64,000 bases of DNA from Limnobacter olei (GTDB lineage Bacteria; Pseudomonadota; Gammaproteobacteria; Burkholderiales; Burkholderiaceae_B): NCBI RefSeq assembly GCF_029087225.1, contig NZ_JARFJD010000011.1:1-64000 (forward strand), read 5' to 3'. The notes under the pieces are model-generated. The model ran no database searches, had not been told where the DNA came from, and saw only the letters and a program-made list of their open reading frames with translations. Position numbers and translations under genes: made by a program. This document shows positions 17,567 through 25,754 of the stretch, one piece after another (the first letter of the stretch is position 1; each line of letters starts with the position of its first letter).

Positions 17567-18979
17567 ATGAAGGCCCTGACCCCCAATGACCAATTGTTCT
17601 TGTGGCTGGAGCGCCGCAATCAGCCCATGCATGTGGGTGGGCTGGTGCTGCTGAAACCACCCAAGGGCCAGCGCACAATCGATTATGTGCACAAAGTGGT
17701 GGCCGACATGCGCACGTACACCCAGCCGGTGGCACCGTTCAGTTTGCGTTTGAAGTCGCGATTGGGTGTGTGGTTTTGGGTGGAGGACGATGAGTTTGAC
17801 CTTGAGGCCCACTTCATTCATTTGTCGCTGCCCAAGCCGGGCCGCATTCGTGAATTGCTGGAGTTAACCTCAAAGCTGCATGCCGCGCCGCTGGACCGTG
17901 CAAAGCCCCTGTGGGAAGCGTATGTCATCGATGGTCTGGAAGACGGTCGCGTGGCTTTGTACACCAAGGTGCACCATGCATTGGTGGATGGTGTGGCCTG
18001 CATGAAAATGTTGCAGCGTTCCATGGCCGACAACCCCGAGATCATGGACATTCCACCCCTGTGGGCCAACCCGAATTTGCGTGGCTCGGTTCAGCGTTCG
18101 GAAGCATCTGAAGGTTTGATCACCGTGCTTGGGCAGGTGGTCGATACGGCTAAAACCCAGTTGTTCAGCCTGCCCAAAGTGGTGAAAGAAGTAGGCCGAT
18201 CGCTGTGGCAGACCAGTGTGGCAGATCCTGATTTTGTTTCTGTGATTCAAGCCCCACGCAGTGTGTTGAATCGCCGAATTACAGCCTCGCGCCGAGTGGC
18301 TGCCCAGTCGTGGTCGATGGAGAGAATCAAGGCCTGTGCGACCGGCTTGAATATGACCTTGAACGACGTGGTACTGGCCATGTGTGGCTCGGCCTTGCGT
18401 TCTTATTTGAGCGAGCTCAATGCCCTGCCTGCGCGCCCGCTGGTGGCCATGGTGCCAGTGTCGCTTCGCAAAGACGACACTGCAACCGGAAATCATGTGG
18501 CCCTGTTGTTGGCCAATTTGGCCACTGACACCGAAGACCCCGTGGAACGGATTGAAACCATTGCCCGCTCAGTGAACCATTCCAAAGAACGGTTTGCCAG
18601 CATGAATCAAACTGAAATCATGAACTACGTGGCCACCATGATGGGCATTAGCGGGTTTAACATGCTGACCGGTTTGGCACCCAAACTGCAGGCTTTCAAT
18701 ATAGTGATTTCGAATGTGCCTGGCCCCAAACACACCTTGTATTTCAATGGTGCAGAGGTGGATGGTGTGTACCCCGTTTCACTGTTGCTGGACGGCCAGG
18801 CCCTGAACATTACATTGAACAGCTATGCCGGCAAGCTTGAATTTGGTTTGGTGGCTTGTCGAAGAACCATGCCTTCGATGCAGCGGTTGTTGCAGTTTCT
18901 GGAAGATGGCTTGGTTGAGTTGGAAGAGGCGGCTGCCAGGGAAGCCAAGGCCAATTTGAAAAAACGCACTGCGGCTTGA
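17567..18979 (+). CDS. wax ester synthase / diacylglycerol acyltransferase (WS/DGAT)
   Basis: This is a 470-residue member of the bacterial WS/DGAT family, which makes wax esters or triacylglycerol storage lipid from acyl-CoA and an alcohol or diacylglycerol. The catalytic motif HHALVDG is at 136-142. Later family segments include NDVVLAMCGSALR and the structural motif ISNVPGP. The N-terminus PNDQLFLWLERRNQPMHVGGL is diagnostic. The ATG at 17567 follows CACGGAGAC, while an upstream start would overlap the previous gene. It is convergent with the cellulose operon (8 bases between stops). It suggests the organism stores neutral lipid. Confidence 0.9.
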   Translation: MKALTPNDQLFLWLERRNQPMHVGGLVLLKPPKGQRTIDYVHKVVADMRTYTQPVAPFSLRLKSRLGVWFWVEDDEFDLEAHFIHLSLPKPGRIRELLELTSKLHAAPLDRAKPLWEAYVIDGLEDGRVALYTKVHHALVDGVACMKMLQRSMADNPEIMDIPPLWANPNLRGSVQRSEASEGLITVLGQVVDTAKTQLFSLPKVVKEVGRSLWQTSVADPDFVSVIQAPRSVLNRRITASRRVAAQSWSMERIKACATGLNMTLNDVVLAMCGSALRSYLSELNALPARPLVAMVPVSLRKDDTATGNHVALLLANLATDTEDPVERIETIARSVNHSKERFASMNQTEIMNYVATMMGISGFNMLTGLAPKLQAFNIVISNVPGPKHTLYFNGAEVDGVYPVSLLLDGQALNITLNSYAGKLEFGLVACRRTMPSMQRLLQFLEDGLVELEEAAAREAKANLKKRTAA

Positions 18980-18987
18980 ACGCGTTG

Positions 18988-19197
18988 TTATTCCTCGCTG
19001 TAACGAGAGGCCATGGCAATACCAAACAAAAAGGGCCAGCGCTGAAATGAGTCGTACACAGCCTGGTCCTGTTGAATATCCTGATACATGTTGTAGTCAA
19101 AACCCTCCAGCTGTGCGCTGAGCGCGTAAATGTCATGCGCCATGTCGGCCGGTGGCATGAACAGGGCAGGAGGTGTGTTGGGGTCAAATTGTGCCAT
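18988..19197 (-). CDS. bcsR: BcsR-like small cellulose biosynthesis protein
   Basis: This 69-residue acidic protein is the last gene of the cellulose operon. Its core, DIYALSAQLEGFDYNMYQD then FQRWPFLF, resembles the short BcsR/YhjR family (a D-x-x-AL stretch, a Y-x-D-I/M segment and a terminal RWPLL). BcsR supports BcsQ and stable assembly of the BcsA complex in E. coli. The ATG at 19197 follows GAGGGGG; open frame further upstream lies inside bcsG and has no better start. In enterobacteria bcsR precedes bcsQ, so its place at the 3' end of the operon is unusual. The assignment is from motif resemblance only. Confidence 0.65.
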   Translation of the reverse strand: MAQFDPNTPPALFMPPADMAHDIYALSAQLEGFDYNMYQDIQQDQAVYDSFQRWPFLFGIAMASRYSEE

Positions 19198-19213
19198 GGT
19201 TGATTGAGCCCCC

Positions 19214-20917
19214 TCAGTTTGATGCCGCAATGGTTTGAACTGGGCCCAGCATTTTCCAGGCGGCACCCGGGGCCTTGATCCAGTAAGACCCCTGGCTTTC
19301 CATGACGGTAATATTGCCTTGTTGCGACACCAATCTAGTGCTGGGTAAATCACTTAGCAAAACCGGCCAAGCAGGCTTTTGCTGCTGCTCAGCCGGTTGT
19401 GCCAGCCAGCGCGCCAGCAATTCACTGAGCGCGGTGTAACTGACGGATTGTTTGACGGTAACAGGCCCTGTGCCGGCGGGCGCGTAACCAGGCGCTATCC
19501 AGTATCCAAATACAGGCACTTTGGTGATGGCGGGTGTTGGCAACTCACGTAAGCCCACCAGTTGACCGAATTCACCAGTTAATCCAGCGCCGTGTTCGGG
19601 TACCACCATCACCAACGCCTTGCGTTCGCTGCGTCGAATTTCCCCAAGCACGGATTGAATGTCATTCAACATCCGCTCAAGGCGCAAGGGGTAGCTGTTC
19701 AGGCTGTTCAGGTTGCTGTTGGGTAAACGGTTGCCGTCATGCAAGGTGATGCTGTTGTAGTAGTAAGCCACTGCAGGCCCGCTTTGCTGAACGCGTTTGT
19801 TCCACCATGCGCGCAGGTAATCACCATCGCGACCCACACGGGAGCCGTCAAAAGCCTGCACACCAGCAGGTACCTCGTTATGGCCTACCAGTTCAGTGGC
19901 TTGGCCACCCAAGTTTGTTTTTACAAGTTTCGAAAAGTCTTGGAAACGGCCGTCATGATTCAGCCCCATTTGCACTTCAAAACCCACGTTTCGCAGCTGT
20001 TCAAACAACATGCAATTGCCGTTGGCGGCGCTGTAGAGTGAATCATGCGGTGTTTGCCCACATTTTCCGCGCAACAGTCGAATGGCGGCCGGTCCTGAAT
20101 AGCTGGTGGCTGAATTGAAATTCTCGAACACGAAGTCGGCTTGCCGAATGGCTGGGTGTTGGCTCTGTTTTGCGTACTGCAGGTCGGCCCAAGACAGTGA
20201 ACAGATTTGCAGCACAATCACATCGAAATCTGGACTGGCCTGGAGTGCGAAGGGTGCCTGTGCAATGGTGCGTTGCCTTTCAAAAAAACCAGCGAGTACT
20301 GTACCTGGGCCAGCACCCTCATAGGCATTGTCCCGAAGTTTGGTTTGACTTTCTTGGTCACGGGCTACTCGCAGTTTCTGAAAATCCAGCTGACCCAGAG
20401 CCAACAGTTCCGCAGGTGATAAATTTTCACGGGTCTGAGCTTGAGGCTCAAGCACAGCGGCGGTTTTACTTGCTTGAGTTTGTTGTTGAAAAAAAGGCAG
20501 CGCTTGAATCCCGAGGATGCACACAAGCCCAAACCCAACCCAACTACTGATGCGTATGTAACGGTCAAGCACCCGCACTATCATGAAGCCCAACAAAGCA
20601 CCCCATAGCATCCAGGGTTGTATCGTGCGTTTCATCAGTTCCCAGAGGTAATCGACCGAGAACCCGAACAACGCCTTGATTTGATCAACCAGCGCCAGTG
20701 AGACCACCAAGCCCAGTTCGTGCAGCAGCAAGGCGATGGCTGGGCCAGTAAACACCAGGTAGCGCAGCACCTTCATCAGCTGTTTGTTTTGGTAGGCCGC
20801 TGGGTTGGTGGCGATTAGCAAGGCAAACAGGCCCAAATTCCATAGGGGGCTCAGTGTCAGTTGCCCGGCAAAGTGCAGGCCGAACTTGATGAGAAAGTAA
20901 AGGTTCCACAACAGCAT
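19214..20917 (-). CDS. bcsG: BcsG, cellulose phosphoethanolamine transferase
   Basis: This 567-residue protein has four to five N-terminal membrane helices (to about 145) and a periplasmic alkaline-phosphatase-superfamily domain (about 195-560). In E. coli BcsG transfers phosphoethanolamine from phosphatidylethanolamine onto nascent cellulose. Conserved elements seen are QICSLSW (237-243), the nucleophile region NSATSYSGPA (268-277) followed by GKCGQTPHDS, and the metal-binding VPEHGAGLTGE. The active site therefore looks complete. It follows bcsA after 4 bases and precedes the bcsR-like gene by 16 bases. Its presence predicts that the organism makes modified cellulose. Confidence 0.92.
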   Translation of the reverse strand: MLLWNLYFLIKFGLHFAGQLTLSPLWNLGLFALLIATNPAAYQNKQLMKVLRYLVFTGPAIALLLHELGLVVSLALVDQIKALFGFSVDYLWELMKRTIQPWMLWGALLGFMIVRVLDRYIRISSWVGFGLVCILGIQALPFFQQQTQASKTAAVLEPQAQTRENLSPAELLALGQLDFQKLRVARDQESQTKLRDNAYEGAGPGTVLAGFFERQRTIAQAPFALQASPDFDVIVLQICSLSWADLQYAKQSQHPAIRQADFVFENFNSATSYSGPAAIRLLRGKCGQTPHDSLYSAANGNCMLFEQLRNVGFEVQMGLNHDGRFQDFSKLVKTNLGGQATELVGHNEVPAGVQAFDGSRVGRDGDYLRAWWNKRVQQSGPAVAYYYNSITLHDGNRLPNSNLNSLNSYPLRLERMLNDIQSVLGEIRRSERKALVMVVPEHGAGLTGEFGQLVGLRELPTPAITKVPVFGYWIAPGYAPAGTGPVTVKQSVSYTALSELLARWLAQPAEQQQKPAWPVLLSDLPSTRLVSQQGNITVMESQGSYWIKAPGAAWKMLGPVQTIAASN

Positions 20918-20921
20918 GGCC

Positions 20922-23408
20922 CTAGTTCTCCCACTTCTCGGTTTGGTTTTTGTTGCCCATCAAGCGGTTGCCAAAATCAACAGCACCATCTTTGAGCCAG
21001 GCAAACAGGCGTACATAGCCGATCATGCCTTTTGCAAACACATCTTTCAGACCACCCAGTGCACGGTCACGGGTTTGGTCTTCCTGCCAATTCAGCCAGG
21101 CGTCGGCCCGGCCAAAGGTGCACTGAATCAACTGTGTTTCCTGCTCAGGGGTAAGGTTGGTGAACAAAGCCTCGACATGCCCTGTTTCGGTGAAGTGAAT
21201 TTTGGCTGGAAACAGAAATTCTCGGTCTCCCCGGTGCAAGCCAACCTGCACTTGGCTGAATTCGCTGATGCCTGTGGTATCGGCCACAGCCAATGTTAGC
21301 CCCGCTGCTGAATATTCTTCGGTGTAGCAACTTACAGTGTAGCCGCCGGGTAGTTTCAGAAAAGCGGGCATCACCATTCGCACTCGGTGGTGTACGTGTT
21401 TCTGAACTGACTCGGTTGCAACACCCACGGCAGCACCCAGAATGGCCAGGTTGAAACCGCACCACAACAAGTTCATCAACACGGTGCCTGTTTCATGGGT
21501 ATTGAACACAAACAGGCGAAGCAAACCCACGGAGAAGCCAAGCACATTGATCAAGAGCAAAATCAGATAGGGCTTTGCAATATTCGCATCAAAATAACTT
21601 TTCTCGATCAAGCCGCCCTTCGAGGTGACGTTGAACTTGCCGAGTTTCGGGTTAATGAATGCGAGAGTGGTTGGCAGAATAATGTACCAAGACAGCACGG
21701 TTTCATATACCTCTGACCAAAACGACCGGCGGTATTTGCCTTGAATAACCGAGTTGGTGTAACTGGAAATGATCAACTGTGGCAATGCATAACTAAGGAT
21801 GGTCACCGCGGCGGCATTGATCAAGTGCTGTTCGAAAAACAGGTAAGCCATGGGCATGACCAAAAAGATCATGCGTGGTATGCCATAGAAAAAATGCAGC
21901 ATCGCATTCGAATAGCAAATGCGCTGAAAAAGGTTCAACCCCTTTTTGAACATCGGGTTGTCAGTGCGGAAAATTTGCGCCATGCCGCGTGCCCAGCGAA
22001 TACGCTGACCAATGTGGCCTGCCAGGGTTTCCGTGGCCAATCCCGCCGCCTGAATGTTGTTCAAGTACACGCTGTTGTAGCCCAAACTGTGCAGTTTCAA
22101 GGCAGTGTGCGCATCTTCTGTCACGGTTTCCACTGCAATGCCACCCACTTCCAGCAAGGCTTTTCGTTCAATCACTGCACAGCTGCCACAGAAAAATGAT
22201 GCATTCCAGTAGTCATTACCGTCTTGAATCAAGCCATAAAACAGCGAACCCTCATTGGGCATTTGTCGAAATGAATTGAAGTTGCGTTCGAACGGGTCGG
22301 CCGAGAAAAAGTGGTGGGGTGTTTGCACTAACACGCATTTGGGGTCGCGGCTGAACCAACCCATGCTAGTTTGTAAAAACGAGCGTGTGGGTATGTGGTC
22401 GCAATCAAAAATGGCAATGTACTGGCCATGCGTGTGTTTCAAGGCGTAGTTGATGTTGCCCGCTTTGGCATGGGAGTTGTCCGGGCGGGAAATGTATTCA
22501 ACACCAGCTTGTTTTGCAAATTCTTCAAAGGCAGGGCGGTGCCCGTCATCGAGGATGTAAACCGTTATTTTTTCAAGTGGCCAGTCCAAGCCTTTGGCGG
22601 CATAAACCGTGGGGCGAACTACCGACAAAGGTTCGTTGTAACTGGGAATGAACACGTCGACCGTGGGCCAATCATTGAGGTTCAACTCCAGCGGCATGGG
22701 TTGGCGTTTCAAAGGCCATGCGGTTTGAATAAAACCGAAAATCAAAATAATCCAGGTGTAAGCCTCAGCTGCAACCAAGGTGTAGCCCAAGAAAATTTCG
22801 GTGCCGGTTTCAAGATCAAGCGAACTGGTGAAGCGCCAAAACACATAGCGCGCCAGCAGTAACATGGTCAGTGCCATCAGGCACAAGTTTGCAAAGCGCT
22901 CTGGCAAGCGTTTGAACAACATGGCAAACAAATAACACACCACAATGAAAACCCACTGCCCAGCCAAAGGCAAGGAGGCTTGCGCAGTGAACAGAAACAA
23001 GGCCAAGGCAGAAAGGCCCAGCGCCCAGCGTAACCATTTGAAGCGCACCACAATGTGGCTGGCGTTTTCTATTCGCTGTTCAAGCCGTGCAGCGCGCACG
23101 GCATAGTCAGTGAACCTGCTAAACAGGGCACGCACTGCCCGGTAGGGGCGCTGAATCATTAGTTTGAACAGATACGCTACGGGGCTTAGCAAGTCGTGCA
23201 AAGCCACGACAACAATGTGGAACACGAAGCCTGGCAGACTTCGGCCTTGTTGGCCGTTCGATGCTTCAAGCGCACTATTTAAGCTGTTGGGGCGTAACCA
23301 AAGTGCCTGAAAAAGGCGCAACAAACGCACCCTGGTTTTCAGGTTTGGAAATTCGCGCAGGTCCAGCAAGCGCTCCAGTCGGTTGATCCAGCCTGGTGAG
23401 GTACTCAT
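20922..23408 (-). CDS. bcsA: BcsA, cellulose synthase catalytic subunit
   Basis: This 828-residue inner-membrane glycosyltransferase polymerises UDP-glucose and extrudes the chain. Family 2 motifs are intact: DDG (287-289), DCD (335-337), TED (430-432) and QRIRW (468-472). Membrane helices flank the catalytic domain, and a PilZ domain follows (about 665-780). In the PilZ domain the c-di-GMP motif RxxxR reads HVHHR (671-675) and the D/NxSxxG motif reads EYSAAG (698-703), so both leading residues are substituted. The ATG at 23408 overlaps the bcsQ stop (ATGA), which decides the start over an upstream in-frame codon. About 100 residues precede the first helix pair, as in E. coli BcsA. Confidence 0.95.
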   Translation of the reverse strand: MSTSPGWINRLERLLDLREFPNLKTRVRLLRLFQALWLRPNSLNSALEASNGQQGRSLPGFVFHIVVVALHDLLSPVAYLFKLMIQRPYRAVRALFSRFTDYAVRAARLEQRIENASHIVVRFKWLRWALGLSALALFLFTAQASLPLAGQWVFIVVCYLFAMLFKRLPERFANLCLMALTMLLLARYVFWRFTSSLDLETGTEIFLGYTLVAAEAYTWIILIFGFIQTAWPLKRQPMPLELNLNDWPTVDVFIPSYNEPLSVVRPTVYAAKGLDWPLEKITVYILDDGHRPAFEEFAKQAGVEYISRPDNSHAKAGNINYALKHTHGQYIAIFDCDHIPTRSFLQTSMGWFSRDPKCVLVQTPHHFFSADPFERNFNSFRQMPNEGSLFYGLIQDGNDYWNASFFCGSCAVIERKALLEVGGIAVETVTEDAHTALKLHSLGYNSVYLNNIQAAGLATETLAGHIGQRIRWARGMAQIFRTDNPMFKKGLNLFQRICYSNAMLHFFYGIPRMIFLVMPMAYLFFEQHLINAAAVTILSYALPQLIISSYTNSVIQGKYRRSFWSEVYETVLSWYIILPTTLAFINPKLGKFNVTSKGGLIEKSYFDANIAKPYLILLLINVLGFSVGLLRLFVFNTHETGTVLMNLLWCGFNLAILGAAVGVATESVQKHVHHRVRMVMPAFLKLPGGYTVSCYTEEYSAAGLTLAVADTTGISEFSQVQVGLHRGDREFLFPAKIHFTETGHVEALFTNLTPEQETQLIQCTFGRADAWLNWQEDQTRDRALGGLKDVFAKGMIGYVRLFAWLKDGAVDFGNRLMGNKNQTEKWEN

Positions 23409-24145
23409 CCGATCTCCGCGTCGATCCAGTTGCACAGCTTTTGCTGATCTTCCACCAGCTGTGAGCGCGGCGCGTAGTCGGCCAGCGCCAGGCCAGCGGC
23501 CAGGCTTTCTGCCAAGGCCTGGTCTTCATGCAAATAAAACGGCAAAAGGCGGTGGCTCAGTTTCATCTTGCACAAGGTCCACAAATCCAGGTGCAGTACT
23601 TTGGCCGAGTCAAAGCGATTCATGAGAAAGTACGATGCGCCCCGGCTTTCCAGCAAATGTGGCAACAGTGTGTCGATGCCCAATATGGAGGCGGAGTCTG
23701 GAATCAGGGTAATCAGGTTCAGGTCAGAAAGTGCCATCACTTTCTGGCACCAAGGAGCGGGCCAGCGTGGCAAGTCGATGATCACCACAGCATCGTCAGC
23801 AAATTCGTCTTTTTGAAACAGTTCCGTCAGGCGTTGGGGCTGCTCCATCAACACGCGGTCTATAGCCAATTGCTGTGCCACGGACACTTCACCGAAAGGC
23901 AACAACCTGAAACTTGTACTAGTGGTGTTCAACGCCTGATCAATCGGTTCGCCTTGAAGGAGGACATGCGCTAGGCCGCGAGCGCTGCGACTGGAGTAGC
24001 CCAATTGAAATTCAATGTTGTTGGCTGGGTCAGCCTGCACCAGCGTGACATTGCGCCCCAACATGTTGAGCTGGGTGGCTGCGGCAATCGCAAGGCTGGT
24101 TCGTCCTGCGCCCCCGGTGGGAGACACCAAAGCAATAATGATCAT
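23405..24145 (-). CDS. bcsQ: BcsQ, ParA/MinD-like ATPase of cellulose synthesis
   Basis: This 246-residue protein is of the MinD/ParA fold. The P-loop reads PTGGAGRTS (9-17), a deviant Walker A lacking the first signature lysine and with Arg in place of the usual GKT lysine. E. coli BcsQ also departs from the consensus here. The segment VVIIDLPRW corresponds to Walker B. BcsQ helps localise and assemble the synthase with BcsE, BcsR and BcsF. Start and stop overlap the neighbouring genes as ATGA at both ends, indicating translational coupling. Confidence 0.85.
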   Translation of the reverse strand: MIIIALVSPTGGAGRTSLAIAAATQLNMLGRNVTLVQADPANNIEFQLGYSSRSARGLAHVLLQGEPIDQALNTTSTSFRLLPFGEVSVAQQLAIDRVLMEQPQRLTELFQKDEFADDAVVIIDLPRWPAPWCQKVMALSDLNLITLIPDSASILGIDTLLPHLLESRGASYFLMNRFDSAKVLHLDLWTLCKMKLSHRLLPFYLHEDQALAESLAAGLALADYAPRSQLVEDQQKLCNWIDAEIG

Positions 24146-24351
24146 GCGTCCTCTTTGTCATCTGGGCTGGCAATCCACTTGCCATGCCGCACCAACTGAT
24201 CACAGTCGTCGGGTAACTGGTTGTTGCTCCAGTTTGTCCAGTCACTTAGCCAGATTCGGGTTGTCGGGTTTTTCATCATTTTTCCCACCAACAAAATGGT
24301 GAGCAAGACACCCAGCAATAAACCACTCACGATCAGGGCAAATACTATCAT
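24142..24351 (-). CDS. bcsF: small single-helix membrane protein in the BcsF position
   Basis: This 69-residue protein has one N-terminal membrane helix (about 2-22) and a charged, tryptophan-containing cytoplasmic tail. It lies exactly between bcsE and bcsQ, and both junctions are ATGA overlaps; that decides the start at 24351 against a longer upstream frame. In E. coli BcsF is a 63-residue membrane peptide that recruits BcsE. The position, size and topology match, but I see little direct sequence similarity, so this is called a BcsF-like protein on context. Confidence 0.55.
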   Translation of the reverse strand: MIVFALIVSGLLLGVLLTILLVGKMMKNPTTRIWLSDWTNWSNNQLPDDCDQLVRHGKWIASPDDKEDA

Positions 24352-25754
24352 TTTGCATCCTCGCTCAGCAGTGCGTTCAGGCGCTGTGTCCATGGGCGAT
24401 TCTGGTTCAGGGCTTCTGGGGCTTCATCCCACAGCTCCGCCAATTTCACTGGCTTGTTTTCGTCGGCGTCCATCAGGTCTTGTACCGACAAAGGTTCCAG
24501 TTCTTCGTGCAAATCGGCAAGCAATTCACTTTGGGTTTCTTCACCCAAAAACTGAATGTCGCCACTGAACAGTACGGGCAGGTTTTCCCGGAAACACGAT
24601 TCAAGCCAGCTGCGGTAGCTGGCCTCATCGGGCTCACTGGTCCAAACTTTCAGCAGGTAAATTGCCTCCCTGGTGGCCGTGAACACACAGGTGGCCTGCG
24701 ACCAATTGGCCAGGCGCAACGCGGTTTGTGCGGTCATGTGACGCATTAGGGAAAGGCGTGTCAGCGTGCAGTGCATTGACCATTGTTTGGCCAGTTGCAT
24801 CATCATCAAACCCTGCGCTGCGAATGTGGGGTTGGCTACCACAGTCAACAGGCCAGGCATGAACACTTCGTGCAAGTCTCGGGCAAACGTGTTCTGGTGA
24901 TTGTCCGTGGCGGTCAGGTTCAGTGTGGGTCTGTTCATCTGCCCGGTACTCAGGCCCAGCCAGCTTTCAATGCTTTCGTCTTGTAGCCACACAGTGTCCG
25001 CACCCATACGCAGCAGTACTGATGCATCTTGTGCTGTCATTTCGCCGTGTGCCTGTATGTGAATTCCGTGTTGTTGGTTCGTGCCAAAACGTAGGCTGTG
25101 GCAGGTTTGTGCCAGTTGTTTCAGGCTACCCAATACTCCACTGTCCAGCACATGGTGCATGGGCAGCTTCGATAGCTCAGCAGTGTCGTTCCAGAGGTTG
25201 GTTTGCAAGCCCCACTGGCTTGGCCACCAAGGGCGAAACTCGAATTCGCCAAGATCGCTGACATCGGCTAGTCCGTCGGCAAAGGTGCTCCATTCGGGCA
25301 AATCACCTTGCACTGTGGTGACTACATGGGCCTGTGCGTGGTGAGCCCATTGATGCAAAAGGCGCATTTGCGCCAGTGGGTTTTGCCGGGTCAGGGGTTC
25401 GTCGCTGTCGTCAAACCAAAGTTCTGCATGTTCAATCACGACCAAGGCCGGCTTGAGTACACAAAGTGTGTTCAGGGAACGGCAAAGTTGGCGAATGCCG
25501 TTTTTGGCATGCCCTTTGGCCCACAGGTTTCGAACTGAGACCACATCAAGACCTTTTGGGGCGCCAGCGCGTTTCAGCAAATGAGGTTCAAGCAGGTTGC
25601 GCACTTCGTTCTTCGGGCTTGCTGTCAGCCACAGGCAGGACTTGAATGGTGTTTCTTCCTGAGAGTTCAGCCAATGTTCTACCAAGCCTTGCGAAAATTG
25701 ATTCGCATGGGGTGCGCGCACAACGTAGGCTCCGGGCTTGGGCAGGTCAATCAT
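24348..25754 (-). CDS. bcsE: BcsE, cellulose synthesis regulator
   Basis: This 468-residue cytoplasmic protein corresponds to BcsE, which in E. coli (523 residues) has degenerate receiver and NTPase-like domains and a C-terminal GIL domain binding c-di-GMP. The C-terminal part here, with a run such as REAIYLLKVW followed by FRENLPVLFSGDIQF, aligns by eye with the end of the GIL domain. However, the RxGD c-di-GMP motif expected just before it is not visible. An RMGAD sequence occurs earlier, near residue 240, in a region unlikely to be GIL. The start ATG is 2 codons from a weak ribosome site and bcsC ends one base upstream. Assignment as BcsE rests on operon position plus partial similarity. 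Confidence 0.75.
   Translation of the reverse strand: MIDLPKPGAYVVRAPHANQFSQGLVEHWLNSQEETPFKSCLWLTASPKNEVRNLLEPHLLKRAGAPKGLDVVSVRNLWAKGHAKNGIRQLCRSLNTLCVLKPALVVIEHAELWFDDSDEPLTRQNPLAQMRLLHQWAHHAQAHVVTTVQGDLPEWSTFADGLADVSDLGEFEFRPWWPSQWGLQTNLWNDTAELSKLPMHHVLDSGVLGSLKQLAQTCHSLRFGTNQQHGIHIQAHGEMTAQDASVLLRMGADTVWLQDESIESWLGLSTGQMNRPTLNLTATDNHQNTFARDLHEVFMPGLLTVVANPTFAAQGLMMMQLAKQWSMHCTLTRLSLMRHMTAQTALRLANWSQATCVFTATREAIYLLKVWTSEPDEASYRSWLESCFRENLPVLFSGDIQFLGEETQSELLADLHEELEPLSVQDLMDADENKPVKLAELWDEAPEALNQNRPWTQRLNALLSEDAK

Noticed and set aside
25000-25040. RMGAD near residue 240 of BcsE as the c-di-GMP RxGD motif
   Set aside because: It has one residue too many and lies well before the region that resembles the GIL domain.
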